Of a DNA stretch of 38,827 nucleotides, positions 1-8,542 are shown one piece after another (position 1 is the stretch's first letter; every line of letters begins with the position of its first letter). Origin of the DNA: Pseudomonadales bacterium (lineage in GTDB: Bacteria; Pseudomonadota; Gammaproteobacteria; Pseudomonadales; Azotimanducaceae); the NCBI GenBank assembly GCA_007122315.1, contig SKUB01000194.1, positions 1 through 38,827 of the forward strand. The letters are read 5' to 3'. The translations under genes and the position numbers were made by a program. The notes below the pieces were generated by a model that was not told where the DNA came from, did not search any database, and saw nothing but the letters and a program-made list of their open reading frames with translations.

Positions 1-738
1 AGTGGCGCCAGTGAGCAGAGCAGAAAAACGATGCTGATGCCGCCGAGGATCGCGAGCTGCTGCGGCAGCCCGAAGGGCAGGTCAATCACTGCCGCGAGCC
101 CACTGTTGATCTGGATCACGCCGAGCCCGACGGTGGTGGCCACACCGAAGATCGTCGATACCACGGCGAGCGTGTTGATGGCGTGCCCGAAACCGCCGTC
201 GACGCGATCGCCGAGAGAGGAACGGAAGGTCTCGCTGATCATCCCGGGGCGTTGCTGCCGGAAGCGGATGTAGGCAATGGCGAGCCCCACCACCGCGAAG
301 TTGGCCCACTGATGGAAGCCCCAGTGGAACAGGGAATAGCGCAGGCTCAGGCTCGCTGCTTCGGGTGTCTGCGCTGCCGCTTGTCCGAGTGGTGGATCCA
401 GATAGTGTGTGAGCGGCTCGGCGATACCCCAGAACACGAGGCCGACGCCCATCCCGGCGGAGAAGATCATCCCCAGCCAGGCGCCGTAGGAGAACTCCGG
501 CACTTCGCCGTCGGCGCCGAGGCGGATCTTGCCGTAGTCGCTCAGGCCGACCCCGATGCAGAACACCAGAAAACCGGTGGTCGCAAACAGATACAGCCAG
601 CCGAAGTGGATGGTAGTGAATTCCAGCGCCGCGGCGGCGCCCACTGCGAGCTGCACCGGCCAGCCGATGCCGAGAATCACGAAGGCTGCGAGCAGGCCGA
701 GGGAGACGTAGAACACCCAGCCCAGTTGATCGTGCTGC
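1..738 (-). CDS. BCCT-family transporter, C-terminus cut by window edge
   Basis: This is the N-terminal part (246 codons) of a betaine/choline/carnitine-type secondary transporter of the inner membrane. The reading frame stays open to the window edge. The translation starts almost directly with a membrane segment (DQLGWVFYVSLGLLAAFVIL), then shows the family signature around FSAGMGVGLVFWGIAEPL and, further on, LFHWGFHQWANFAVVGLAIA and FGVATTVGLG. I chose the GTG at 738 because an AGGAG (plus-strand 747-751) lies 8 bases upstream. An in-frame ATG at 779 would add 14 residues but lacks a clear ribosome site. Substrate cannot be told from this part; family members carry quaternary ammonium compounds with Na+ or H+. 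The family call is secure, the start less so. Confidence 0.88.
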
Positions 739-779
739 ACGATTCGAACTCCTGCTCCGTCGCGGGCAGCGAAGGTCAT

Positions 780-1005
780 CAGGGCTCCACGACCGCCTCA
801 TCCGTCTCCAACGGCGGGTGGCGTCCTATGGCCTGCCAGCCTGACACGACTGGGCCCTGTTTCCCAATGCAGACGCCGTCAGACCGTGGCGAGGCAGGCA
901 GATACTGAACGCGCATTGCAGGTAACCAAGCACCGACCCGCAGGCAGGCAAGAAGCTTTCGGAGTCACGCCACCATGACGGTCATTCCTTCGGCCCAGAT
1001 CGAGA
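780..1005. other. Intergenic gap between two minus-strand transporter genes
   Basis: About 230 bases between the end of the GPH symporter and the start of the BCCT gene. It should hold the BCCT promoter on the minus strand, but I see no convincing -35/-10 pair. A short GC-rich direct repeat (gcaggcag, near 891-900, and gcaggca, near 941-949) is the only structure noticed. No coding potential that I trust. Confidence 0.4.
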
Positions 1006-2382
1006 TCAGGTGGTCTGGCTGGCTGGAGCGCGGCTTTCGCGACGCTGATAGGCGCGGCGCAAACGCTCCAGTCGGGGCTTGCTTACCGGATAGCGAAGGA
1101 TGACCGCGATTGCGATCAGATAAAGCAGTGGCGGCAGAAGCGAGATCGTATAGCGCACCGCATTTATTTCCGCTGGGGAATTTTCGGCCCGGGGGTCGAA
1201 ACCGAACAATCCGAGCAGGGGCAGCGAAAGACCCACCGCCATGGCCTGCGTGGCCTTCGCACCGAGTGACCATACCGCCATGTAGGCGCCGGCAATGTTG
1301 TCCCGGCTGCGCCGGGTCGCGATCTCGACGACGTCCGCCTTCATGGACATGGACAGCGCCATGAAATTGCCGCCGGCGAAGCCGATCACCGCCGTGATCA
1401 GCACGAAGGGAACGATCTGCCCCGGTGCGAGGAGCAGATAACAGGGTGTGGTCAGTGCCATGATGCCGGTGCCGAGCATCCAGGCCTCACGCTTGCCAAT
1501 ACGATGTGACAGCCAGACCCAGAACGGCAGGCCGACGATATTGAGGACGAAATAAGCCAGCAGAATGGGCTGCGCCTGGCGCTCGAGGTCCATGGCAAAA
1601 GTGGTGAAGAGCATGAACAGTGTGCCGATCATGGTCGTGCCGAGCGACATCAGAGTGAAGCCGATGAACAGCACCATGAAGGAACCGTTGCGCATCATCA
1701 GATTGAGGTTGCGCAGCATCGGCTGCGGCTTGACCTCGATCAGGACCCGTTCCGGCAGTTTCCACAGGGTGATCCCAACGAGCAGTGGCAGCAGGACGAG
1801 AGCCATGCCGCCGATTATCGTCAACGCTTCGCTCGCCACCGCGCCGTAGCCGAACATCTGGGCGGAAAGAACGGGAATCAGCAGCACCGAGATGTTGCCA
1901 GTGAATCCGAACGCCTGGCGCCAGCCGGTAATCCGTGTGCGCTCGTCGACGTCGTCGGAGAGCTCGGCACCCCAGGCGTAATAAGGGATGTTGATCATGG
2001 TCCAGCCGAGCCAGAGCAGCACCGACCAGATGAACAAATAGGCGTTGGTTACCTCGCCACTCGGCGCGAACAGCTGGTAAGCGGCGACCATCATGAGCGG
2101 TGTCCCGGCGGCCATCCATGGCTTGCGCCGGCCGAAGCGGGTGCGGGTTCGATCGCTCAAGGCCCCGATCAGCGGGTCGGTGACGACATCACTGATGCGC
2201 GCCACCATGAGCAGCAGCCCAATGTCCGTGATGCTGAGCCCCATGTCGCGCGAGTAAAACAAGGGCAAATACAGCGCGACCGGAATCACAGCCAGATAAA
2301 CGGCGAATTCCGGCAGGCCGAACAACGCAAGCTGCGAGTGCGTGAGTGGCACCCGCTTGCCGCTGGGGGTGCGTCGGCTCAT
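1006..2382 (-). CDS. GPH/MelB-type MFS sugar-cation symporter
   Basis: A 458-residue inner-membrane symporter of the glycoside-pentoside-hexuronide (MFS_2) family. The sequence DPLIGALSDRTRTRFGRRKP (about residues 51-70) is the family hallmark between helices 2 and 3, and roughly twelve hydrophobic segments follow. Length is typical. Members usually move glycosides or uronides with Na+ or H+, though relatives in catabolic islands of TonB-receptor-rich bacteria often have unknown substrates. It is divergent from the ABM-fold gene at 2433 with only 50 bases between. No Shine-Dalgarno sequence precedes the ATG: the upstream stretch is AT-rich and reads like a promoter, so a very short or absent 5' leader is possible. 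The C-terminus is basic and polar. Confidence 0.9.
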   Translation of the reverse strand: MSRRTPSGKRVPLTHSQLALFGLPEFAVYLAVIPVALYLPLFYSRDMGLSITDIGLLLMVARISDVVTDPLIGALSDRTRTRFGRRKPWMAAGTPLMMVAAYQLFAPSGEVTNAYLFIWSVLLWLGWTMINIPYYAWGAELSDDVDERTRITGWRQAFGFTGNISVLLIPVLSAQMFGYGAVASEALTIIGGMALVLLPLLVGITLWKLPERVLIEVKPQPMLRNLNLMMRNGSFMVLFIGFTLMSLGTTMIGTLFMLFTTFAMDLERQAQPILLAYFVLNIVGLPFWVWLSHRIGKREAWMLGTGIMALTTPCYLLLAPGQIVPFVLITAVIGFAGGNFMALSMSMKADVVEIATRRSRDNIAGAYMAVWSLGAKATQAMAVGLSLPLLGLFGFDPRAENSPAEINAVRYTISLLPPLLYLIAIAVILRYPVSKPRLERLRRAYQRRESRAPASQTT

Positions 2383-2432
2383 ATAGTTTGGTATCTAAGC
2401 ATCTGTTCAATTCTATCTGGAGAGATCGCGAC

Positions 2433-2741
2433 ATGGAAAGGGATGAGGCGTTCATGGTCGTCGTGGAGTTCGACACCAGCCCCGAGAACCAGGATCGTGC
2501 GCTCGAGGAGATCGGAGCCTACGTAGCGGAGTTCCTCAGCCGGCAGGATGGATTCCAACGCAGCTTTCTCAGCCGCTCGACCGATGGCAAGGGTCTGGTG
2601 CATTGCGCGCTGTGGCGCTCGGAGGCGGACTTCGACGCCGCTGGCGTGAAGGCCCGGGAACATCCGGCGATGCCCGGCCTAAGGCAGTATCAGCCGCGCG
2701 GACAGCGCTACCAGGTGTGGCAGGAGTTTCGCGGGGACTGA
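2433..2741 (+). CDS. ABM-fold (antibiotic biosynthesis monooxygenase-like) small protein
   Basis: A 102-residue protein with the pattern of a dimeric alpha/beta-barrel ABM domain: an opening strand (FMVVVEFDTSPENQDRALEEI), a middle strand after DGFQRSFLSRSTDGKGLVHCALWRSEADFDAA, and a closing strand YQVWQEF. ABM proteins act as small cofactor-free oxygenases, heme-degrading enzymes or intermediate-handling proteins, and no catalytic set can be read here. The frame is open further upstream (to 2346), but that would overlap the divergent symporter. The ATG at 2433 has GGAGAG upstream and begins the fold. It sits at the head of the plus-strand catabolic run. Confidence 0.75.
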   Translation: MERDEAFMVVVEFDTSPENQDRALEEIGAYVAEFLSRQDGFQRSFLSRSTDGKGLVHCALWRSEADFDAAGVKAREHPAMPGLRQYQPRGQRYQVWQEFRGD

Positions 2742-2938
2742 GACAGGGGCTGTCCGAAGCGGGACGAAGCCCAGAGCATTTGGCAGCGGATTCCGGCCAC
2801 AAGCAGAGATCCGCCTGTCAGTTCGAGACCGGTCGTGGCTCAGCGCACGGGGGGCCGAGCCTGCCGACACCCATGAATGCCCCGCTCGCAACAGCTATCA
2901 TGTGCTTCCACAATCCAGTCGGGTTCTCAGCTGAGCGC

Positions 2939-3505
2939 ATGAAAGCATCAAAGGATCCATCCCTGTCCGTCCAGGAGACGACAGACCTGCGCCCTGTAAC
3001 GGGCCGGATCATGGCGGGGCTCACACAGGCATTGGACTGGTTCGACAACAGCCTTCAGAACGTGGTCGCTTCTCGCGGCTTCGAGCCCTTCCACCGAACC
3101 CAGTCGATGATCATCATGCACATCGCGCTGGGCCTCGATGCACCGGCCGATATCGCGCGCGAGATGGGCCTGACGCGTCAGAACGTTCACCACATGGCCA
3201 AGGAACTGATCCGAAGCGGGGTGATCGAGAGCGAACGCGACCCCAGCGATCCGCGCCGCACCGTTTATCGGCTCAGCGAGCATGCCCGCGAACTCCGCGG
3301 CGTTGCCCTCTCGACCATGATCGAGCTCGAGAACGTGCTCGAGTCCAGGATCGGCCCGGAGAGAGTGGCCGCCCTGCGTGAGGCACTGAACATCGACTGG
3401 GGTCCCGACGTGGCGGACGAAGCAGAACTGAAAGTGATCCGAGCTGCTGCCAAGCGTCAGAGGCGCTCTTCCTCCAGCTCCAAGGCAGCGCGCCCCCGCA
3501 GCTGA
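2939..3505 (+). CDS. MarR-family transcriptional regulator (copy 1)
   Basis: A 188-residue winged-helix regulator. The DNA-binding part is clear: APADIAREMGLTRQNVHHMAKELIRSGVIE (helix-turn-helix with recognition helix) followed by a wing with DPSDPRRTVYRLS. The tail is basic (KRQRRSSSSSK). The frame is open for over 300 bases upstream. I chose the ATG at 2939 because it puts a normal-length N-terminal dimerisation region before LTQALDWFDNSLQNVV; ATGs at 2873, 2900 and 3011 are alternatives, and none has a good ribosome site. It shares layout and wording (WFD, SRQ/TRQ-N/A-HH/HY) with the regulator at 15710-16174. It lies just upstream of the receptor at 3716, whose promoter holds a strong palindrome, so that is a likely target (inference). 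Confidence 0.85.
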   Translation: MKASKDPSLSVQETTDLRPVTGRIMAGLTQALDWFDNSLQNVVASRGFEPFHRTQSMIIMHIALGLDAPADIAREMGLTRQNVHHMAKELIRSGVIESERDPSDPRRTVYRLSEHARELRGVALSTMIELENVLESRIGPERVAALREALNIDWGPDVADEAELKVIRAAAKRQRRSSSSSKAARPRS

Positions 3506-3635
3506 TTCGACCAAAGCACTCGCCACCGCTATCCGCATCGACTCCCATTCCCTGCACCTCATCCCGATGGTGAGCACTCGCTCCGCCACGCTACAGCTCG
3601 ACCTCGGGCGCGTAATGGGGTCGGATCTTGCGCAC

Positions 3636-3659
3636 GCAAAACCCATACCCGGGGTTTGC
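3636..3659. promoter_or_regulatory. Imperfect inverted repeat upstream of receptor promoter
   Basis: GCAAAACCC and GGGGTTTGC are separated by six bases, with one mismatch in nine. It overlaps the predicted -35 region of the receptor promoter and sits just upstream of the stronger palindrome at 3670-3696. A second protein-binding site is plausible; a short cruciform or chance is also possible. Confidence 0.35.
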
Positions 3660-3682
3660 AACATCTCCGGTTAGTGTAAAAT
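3655..3682 (+). promoter_or_regulatory. Putative sigma70-type promoter of the first TonB receptor
   Basis: TTTGCA (3655-3660) and TAAAAT (3677-3682) are 16 bases apart and resemble -35 and -10 boxes. The -10 lies inside the left arm of the palindrome at 3670-3696, so a bound repressor would block polymerase. Confidence 0.45.
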
Positions 3683-3696
3683 CACTTTACGCTAAC
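3670..3696. promoter_or_regulatory. Palindromic operator, GTTAGTGTAAA-N5-TTTACGCTAAC
   Basis: The two 11-base arms are complementary except for one position. The core GTAAA-N5-TTTAC recurs exactly upstream of the DUF3237 gene (17338-17352). The site lies about 13-20 bases before the receptor start and over its predicted -10 box, the usual position for a MarR-type repressor site. The MarR gene just upstream (2939-3505) is the obvious candidate binder (inference). Confidence 0.7.
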
Positions 3697-3715
3697 TCCT
3701 GGGGAGGAGATGACT

Positions 3716-5935
3716 GTGAACCATTCGCTAAGTCGGGGATTGGGCTTTTTCGTGCTTTGCCTGCTGCCTTTCGTGGCGCTCGCCGCGGCGCCGGGGGTAA
3801 TCGATGAAGTGGTTGTGACGGCGCAGAAACGAGAGCAAAGCCTGCAGGAAGTACCCATCTCAGTGTCCGTGCTGTCAGGACAGGTGGTCGATGACCTCGG
3901 CTTGTACCGGTTCGAGGATCTCGCGACGCTGATTCCGAATCTGCACATTGACGAATCGCTCGGTAGTCCAGTGATCCATGTTCGAGGGCTCGGATCCGGC
4001 GCTGAAAACTTCGCTTTCGAGCAGTCGGTTGGTCTGTTCGTGGACGGAGTCTACTCGGGCCGCAGTCATCTGTTCGAAAACCCCCTGTTCGACGTGGCGC
4101 AAATCGAAGTGGTCCGTGGCCCTCAGGGTGCCCTGTTCGGCAAGAACACCAACGCTGGCGCGATCAGCGTCACGACGCGACGCCCCACGGACACCTTCGA
4201 GGCGTCCATCCGTGGCGGCTACGAGTTCGAGTACGACGGCCACTTCGTCGAAGGAATCGTTTCCGGACCCATGGCCGATAGGCTCCTTGGTCGTCTGGCG
4301 GTGCGCACACAGAAGCAGGGAGGCTTCCTCGAGAACCGGGCGACCGGAAACGACGAGCCTGAAAAGAAGTCATTCATGGCCCGGGCGACGATGGTCTTCG
4401 ATGCTACCGACGACATCGAAGTCATCGGCAAGCTCGAGTACAGCGAATCCGATACCAAGGGCGGCTGGTTCCAGATCAGCAACTTCGGCACTGGACCGCT
4501 GACGAATCTCTGGCGGGCAACGGATCCTTTCGCCGAGGATCGGCTCGATCAGCGCATTTCCTCCGACACAGGGCTCGACCCGCAAGGCAACGAGTCGGAC
4601 ACGCTGAACGCCGCACTGACCGTGAACTGGTCGCTCGGGGAGTTCACGCTAACCTCGATCACTGGGTTCGGCCGCTTCGATTACACGAAAGTCGTCGAGT
4701 TTACGGGGACGGCACTCCGGCTCGGTCAAAGCACGATTCCTGAGGACTTCGAGCAATGGAGTCAGGAGCTGCGCCTGATATCGCCGGCGAATGACACTTT
4801 TGAATACGTGGCAGGCCTGGCCTACACGAACCATGACATGAAGTTGGGCCAGATCACTGAAATCGCTTCGTTCGGACCGTTCTCTGGCGTCACCACAAGA
4901 CTCTCGGAGCAAGACGGCGAGTCCTGGTCCGTTTACGGCTCTGGGACCTACTACATCGCGCCCGATTGGCGCTTGACAGGAAGCCTGCGTCACAGCCGCG
5001 AGCGCAAGAACGGCCGCACCGTGCACACCACCACCGGGGTCCTGCCGCCGACCTGGTTGCCCTACGACCTCAGCGGCAGGCGCAAGGAGAACCACACCAA
5101 CGGCTCGCTGAATCTGCAGTGGGATGTGACAGACGACGTGATGACTTACGTGTCCTACGCTACTGGAGCCAAGGTCGGTGGATTCCTTTCTAACGACAGC
5201 TCGCTGCTCTTTCGCATCATGCAAGGCGTCAACGACTTCGAGTACGAAGACGAAATCGCCAAGTCCTGGGAACTCGGCGTGAAGGCGACACTGCTGAACA
5301 ATCGGGCACGGATAAACGTGGCGGTGTTCCGGACCGAATTCGACGATCTCCAGACATCCAGCTTTCAGGGAGAGTTCTTCATCATCGGCAACGCAGCAGA
5401 AGCGCTGGTCCAAGGCATGGAGGCTGATGCATCACTGCTGCTGTCGGACAATCTCAGCATCACCTTGGCGCTTGCCTACCTGGATGCCGAGTACAAGGAC
5501 TATCCCGGTGGCCCGTGCCTCTTCGGCGCTACCGAAGCGGATGGTTGTGATGTCGCCACGGGCACACAGAACCTCAAGGGAACGCGACTGGTGCGCGCGC
5601 CCGAGTGGGAAGGCAGCGTGACGGCGGATTGGCAACAGCCCCTGACCCATCAGCTGACGCTTGGCGCCCAGATCAATCTGACCTACAAGGATGATTTCTT
5701 CCACCAGCCGAACCTCGACCCTGGTCACCGCGTCAGCGCCCACACGAAGATCAATGCCAGACTCGGCGTCGGAGCGACGGATCGACGCTGGGAAGTGGCG
5801 CTGGTTGGGCGCAACCTCACCGACAAACTGACCAAGAACTGGTCGTTCAATACACCCTTCTTCGCTGACGGTTCGCGCACGGCGTCGATCGCGCCGCCGC
5901 GCATGATCACGCTCGAGGCCAGCTACCGCTTCTAG
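3716..5935 (+). CDS. TonB-dependent outer-membrane receptor (first)
   Basis: A receptor of about 739 residues that imports a ligand across the outer membrane using TonB energy. It has a signal peptide (LGFFVLCLLPFVALAAA), then a TonB-box/plug start (DEVVVTAQKREQSLQEVPISVSV), the plug motif VVRGPQGALFGKNTNAGAIS, and a 22-strand-barrel-type remainder ending in an aromatic residue (LEASYRF). It belongs to the type common in aromatic- and steroid-degrading bacteria rather than classical siderophore receptors, and the ligand is unknown. The ribosome site GGAGG (3703-3707) is 8 bases before the GTG at 3716 and only 2 before the ATG at 3710. The other two receptors here show 7-8 base spacing, so I prefer GTG. 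The monooxygenase follows after 12 bases, so they are probably co-transcribed. Confidence 0.93.
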   Translation: MNHSLSRGLGFFVLCLLPFVALAAAPGVIDEVVVTAQKREQSLQEVPISVSVLSGQVVDDLGLYRFEDLATLIPNLHIDESLGSPVIHVRGLGSGAENFAFEQSVGLFVDGVYSGRSHLFENPLFDVAQIEVVRGPQGALFGKNTNAGAISVTTRRPTDTFEASIRGGYEFEYDGHFVEGIVSGPMADRLLGRLAVRTQKQGGFLENRATGNDEPEKKSFMARATMVFDATDDIEVIGKLEYSESDTKGGWFQISNFGTGPLTNLWRATDPFAEDRLDQRISSDTGLDPQGNESDTLNAALTVNWSLGEFTLTSITGFGRFDYTKVVEFTGTALRLGQSTIPEDFEQWSQELRLISPANDTFEYVAGLAYTNHDMKLGQITEIASFGPFSGVTTRLSEQDGESWSVYGSGTYYIAPDWRLTGSLRHSRERKNGRTVHTTTGVLPPTWLPYDLSGRRKENHTNGSLNLQWDVTDDVMTYVSYATGAKVGGFLSNDSSLLFRIMQGVNDFEYEDEIAKSWELGVKATLLNNRARINVAVFRTEFDDLQTSSFQGEFFIIGNAAEALVQGMEADASLLLSDNLSITLALAYLDAEYKDYPGGPCLFGATEADGCDVATGTQNLKGTRLVRAPEWEGSVTADWQQPLTHQLTLGAQINLTYKDDFFHQPNLDPGHRVSAHTKINARLGVGATDRRWEVALVGRNLTDKLTKNWSFNTPFFADGSRTASIAPPRMITLEASYRF

Positions 5936-5947
5936 GGAGGTGTGACC

Positions 5948-7111
5948 ATGAAGGAACAGCAACTCATCGACCGGGTCAAGGCCCTGGTGCCGTTGCTCGA
6001 GCAGCATGCCGATCAGGCCGAGCAGGAGCGGAAACCGGTCGATGAGGTGATGAAAGCCATCGAGGATACGGGAGCGTATCGGTACTTCGTTCCGAGAACC
6101 TATGGCGGATACGAATTCAGTCTGGAAGGCTTCATGGATCTTGGGATGGCGCTGGGAGAGGGCTGTCTGTCCACCGCCTGGGTCGTGACGTTCTGCATGG
6201 AGCACAACTGGCTGCTGGGCCTGTTCGGCAAGGAAGCCCAGGATGACATCTTCGGACGTCAGCCCTACATCATCGCCCCAGGCGCGCTGGCGCCGAAGGG
6301 CCAGGCCGTGCCGGCAGAAGGTGGGTACGTCGTCAGCGGGCGCTGGGAATGGGGCACCGGCGTGATGCACGCTGACTGGGTCATGGTCGGAGCATTGACG
6401 CCCAGCGCGGAGGGGGAACGACCTGATCTGTGCATGTACGTCATTCCACGAGAGCAGGCGGAGGTGATCGATACCTGGCATATGGCTGGCATGGTCGGTA
6501 CCGGCAGTAATGACATCGCAGTGCATGACGTGTTCGTGCCCGGCCACCGCAAGGTGAACCTGATGGAGCTTCGTGCAGGCGACAGTCCCGGCGCGCGCGT
6601 CCATGACTCGCCGACCTACCGCATGCCCATGCTGCCCGTTCTGGGGCTGACCGCAGCGGCGCCAGCGGTCGGATGCGCGCGCAAGGCAGTCTGTCTGTTT
6701 CGCGAACGCCTGCAGGGGCGCACGGTGTACGGCACCACGACTCGTCAGGGTGAACGTGGCGTCGCCCAGGTTCGCCTGAGCCATCTCGAGACGGCCGTGA
6801 AAGAGACGGAGATCCAGCTGCTGACACTTGCGCGCGAGGTAAGCGACTGGGGCGCGCGTGGCGAACCCTGCCCGGAGCTGGAGCGGGCAGCGCTAAGGGT
6901 GCGCATCGGCCGCGTTGTGCGAAGTGCCCGCGATATCGTGCGGGACACGGTGGAGGCCAGCGGGGCGCACGCCCACTTCCTCGACAATCCGCTGCAGCGG
7001 GCGCTCCGGGACGTGCATACCCTGTCCTGCCACACCGTATTCGACTTGGACATCTCGGCCGAGAATCATGGGCGCCTGCTGCTCGGATTACCGGCAAACT
7101 CTCCCGTCTGA
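5948..7111 (+). CDS. Group D flavin-dependent monooxygenase, oxygenase component
   Basis: A 387-residue protein with the acyl-CoA-dehydrogenase fold used by two-component hydroxylases such as HsaA and the p-hydroxyphenylacetate C2 oxygenase. Visible are the helical N-terminal part (YRYFVPRTYGGYEFSLEGFMDLGMALGEGCLSTAWV), the beta domain (GGYVVSGRWEWGTGVMHADWVMVGA and MAGMVGTGSNDIAVHDVFVP), and the C-terminal helices with ASGAHAHFLDNPLQRALRDVHTLSCHTVFD. Such enzymes use reduced FMN or FAD from a separate reductase to hydroxylate a phenol or similar ring. The reductase encoded at 7925 is the likely partner. The start is the ATG at 5948, 7 bases after GGAGG; an upstream in-frame GTG at 5942 is too close to that site. 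A true acyl-CoA dehydrogenase is less likely. Confidence 0.85.
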   Translation: MKEQQLIDRVKALVPLLEQHADQAEQERKPVDEVMKAIEDTGAYRYFVPRTYGGYEFSLEGFMDLGMALGEGCLSTAWVVTFCMEHNWLLGLFGKEAQDDIFGRQPYIIAPGALAPKGQAVPAEGGYVVSGRWEWGTGVMHADWVMVGALTPSAEGERPDLCMYVIPREQAEVIDTWHMAGMVGTGSNDIAVHDVFVPGHRKVNLMELRAGDSPGARVHDSPTYRMPMLPVLGLTAAAPAVGCARKAVCLFRERLQGRTVYGTTTRQGERGVAQVRLSHLETAVKETEIQLLTLAREVSDWGARGEPCPELERAALRVRIGRVVRSARDIVRDTVEASGAHAHFLDNPLQRALRDVHTLSCHTVFDLDISAENHGRLLLGLPANSPV

Positions 7112-7194
7112 ACAGCAAGCCTGCAGGAATGCGCTTCGGGTATCGGCCCTGGGCTGGCGCGGACGTTGCGAAGATGTTCCATTTGCAATCGGGG

Positions 7195-7227
7195 TTGCAG
7201 TTCCCGCCCAACCACTTAGGATACTAA
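7195..7227 (+). promoter_or_regulatory. Possible internal promoter with small palindrome
   Basis: TTGCAG (7195-7200) and TAGGAT (7217-7222), 16 bases apart, could form a promoter in the 139-base gap before the CMD-family gene. TTAG-N4-CTAA (7216-7227) is a short palindrome over the -10. Both elements are weak matches. Confidence 0.3.
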
Positions 7228-7250
7228 CCAAATCGACGAGGAGATGGCTC

Positions 7251-7910
7251 ATGCCGAGGCTACGTCAAGTCAGGCGTCAGGATGCAGCTCCCGAGGTGCT
7301 TCGCTACTACGATGCACTTTTCGGTGAGCGCGATCCGGTGGAGGAACCCGGAACAGCCACTGGCACCCCAGGAAACTGGTGGACCGTGTTTGCCCTGCGG
7401 CCGTACGTGTTCAAGCATGCAACATCGCACTTCGGCATGTTCGGAATGTTCGCAAGCGAGTCGGTGAGCGAACTCGATCCGGTGATCCGGGAGCTCGGCA
7501 TTCTCCGCGCAGCATTCGCCGCCGGCAGTCAGTTCGTCTATTCCCAACACTGCAAGGCAGGACGGCGCAACGGCTTGGCGGAGGAGAAGATCGAGGCCGT
7601 TCCGCATTGGAATGTGGTCGACTTGTGGACGCCCCTCGAGCGGGCTGTGCTCGCGTACACCGACGCGCTCATCTACGATCGCGGCCGGATATCCGATGGT
7701 GTGTTCGATGCCCTGCATGCAGAAATGTCGGACGAGGACATCCTCGAACTCACATACCACATCTGCGGGTACAACACCCACGCAATGATGTGCAAGGCCT
7801 TGCGGCTGGAGTTCGATGACGTACCGGAGCGGATCCGCGAGGTCCCCGTACCCAAGGACGGCGAACTCGGCAGCGACTGGGCCGGAGGGGCCTGGTCAAA
7901 GAAATCCTGA
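7251..7910 (+). CDS. Carboxymuconolactone decarboxylase (CMD/AhpD-like) family protein
   Basis: A 219-residue all-helical protein. The stretch ELGILRAAFAAGSQFVYSQHCKAGRRNGLAEEKIEAV (about residues 82-118) is the CMD core, with the family's H-C pair (QHCK) and the following helix start GLAEEKI. A later helix has ELTYHICGYNTHAM. Members include 4-carboxymuconolactone decarboxylase and AhpD-like peroxidase partners; the reaction here is unknown. The ATG at 7251 has GAGGAG 7 bases upstream, which decides it over the out-of-frame ATG at 7244. The neighbouring hydroxylase and reductase suggest a job in the same pathway. A second CMD-family gene lies at 13301-13885 but is not closely similar by eye. 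Confidence 0.8.
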   Translation: MPRLRQVRRQDAAPEVLRYYDALFGERDPVEEPGTATGTPGNWWTVFALRPYVFKHATSHFGMFGMFASESVSELDPVIRELGILRAAFAAGSQFVYSQHCKAGRRNGLAEEKIEAVPHWNVVDLWTPLERAVLAYTDALIYDRGRISDGVFDALHAEMSDEDILELTYHICGYNTHAMMCKALRLEFDDVPERIREVPVPKDGELGSDWAGGAWSKKS

Positions 7911-7924
7911 AGAGGGGATAGACA

Positions 7925-8509
7925 GTGGGAAGCAGCGCCTCGATCCTCGCATTCGCGGGCAGCACCCGGACGGAGTCAGCGAACAAGAAGCTTCTCGCCA
8001 TCGGAGTGCAGGCGGCTCGCGATGCCGGTGCTGAGGTGACCACCGTGGACCTCCGGGACTTTCCGCTGCCGATCTATGACGGTGATCTGGAGCAGCAGGA
8101 AGGCGTGCCCGCTCAGGCGATGGAGCTGAAGGCGCTGTTCCGAAGTCATCGCGGCCTGCTGATCGCGACGCCGGAGTACAACACGTCCATCAGCGGTGTG
8201 CTGAAGAACATGATCGACTGGGTCAGCCGTCCTGTCCCCGACGAACCCTTCCTGGCTCCTTTCACCGGCAAGGTCGCGGGGCTCCTCTCCGCTTCATTGG
8301 GCCCGGTTGGGGGCTTACGTGCCCAGGCGCATCTGCGTCAAATTCTGAGCGGCATTGGCGTCATCGTGATCCCGGAGCACTGGAGCGTTCCTGGACTGAA
8401 TGACGGTACATTCGACGCTGACGGCAACTTGAACGACGAAAACGGTCAGAGGATGGTCTGCAGAGTAGGCGCCAGCCTCACGGGCTTCCTTCAGCGCCTT
8501 GAAGCCTGA
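7925..8509 (+). CDS. NADPH-dependent FMN reductase
   Basis: A 194-residue flavodoxin-fold protein of the NADPH-dependent FMN reductase family. It has the FMN phosphate loop near the N-terminus (ILAFAGSTRTESANKKLL) and the flavin-binding motif TPEYNTSISGVLKNMIDWVSRP (about residues 81-102). It reduces FMN (or azo/quinone compounds) with NAD(P)H in the cytoplasm. Placed 14 bases after the CMD-family gene and in the same run as the oxygenase at 5948, it is the natural supplier of reduced flavin for it (inference). The start is a GTG with AGAGGGG about 7 bases upstream. A quinone reductase role is the main alternative. Confidence 0.88.
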   Translation: MGSSASILAFAGSTRTESANKKLLAIGVQAARDAGAEVTTVDLRDFPLPIYDGDLEQQEGVPAQAMELKALFRSHRGLLIATPEYNTSISGVLKNMIDWVSRPVPDEPFLAPFTGKVAGLLSASLGPVGGLRAQAHLRQILSGIGVIVIPEHWSVPGLNDGTFDADGNLNDENGQRMVCRVGASLTGFLQRLEA

Positions 8510-8542
8510 GCGCAGGGCGTGACGGGGCTGGAGCGTCGACGC

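Noticed and set aside
183-908. Plus-strand open frame of 241 codons over the BCCT gene
   Set aside because: It is the antisense of a clear transporter frame, with no signal, domain or ribosome site.
5432-6784. Minus-strand frame of 450 codons over the receptor end and the monooxygenase
   Set aside because: It crosses two well-supported plus-strand genes and has no domain.
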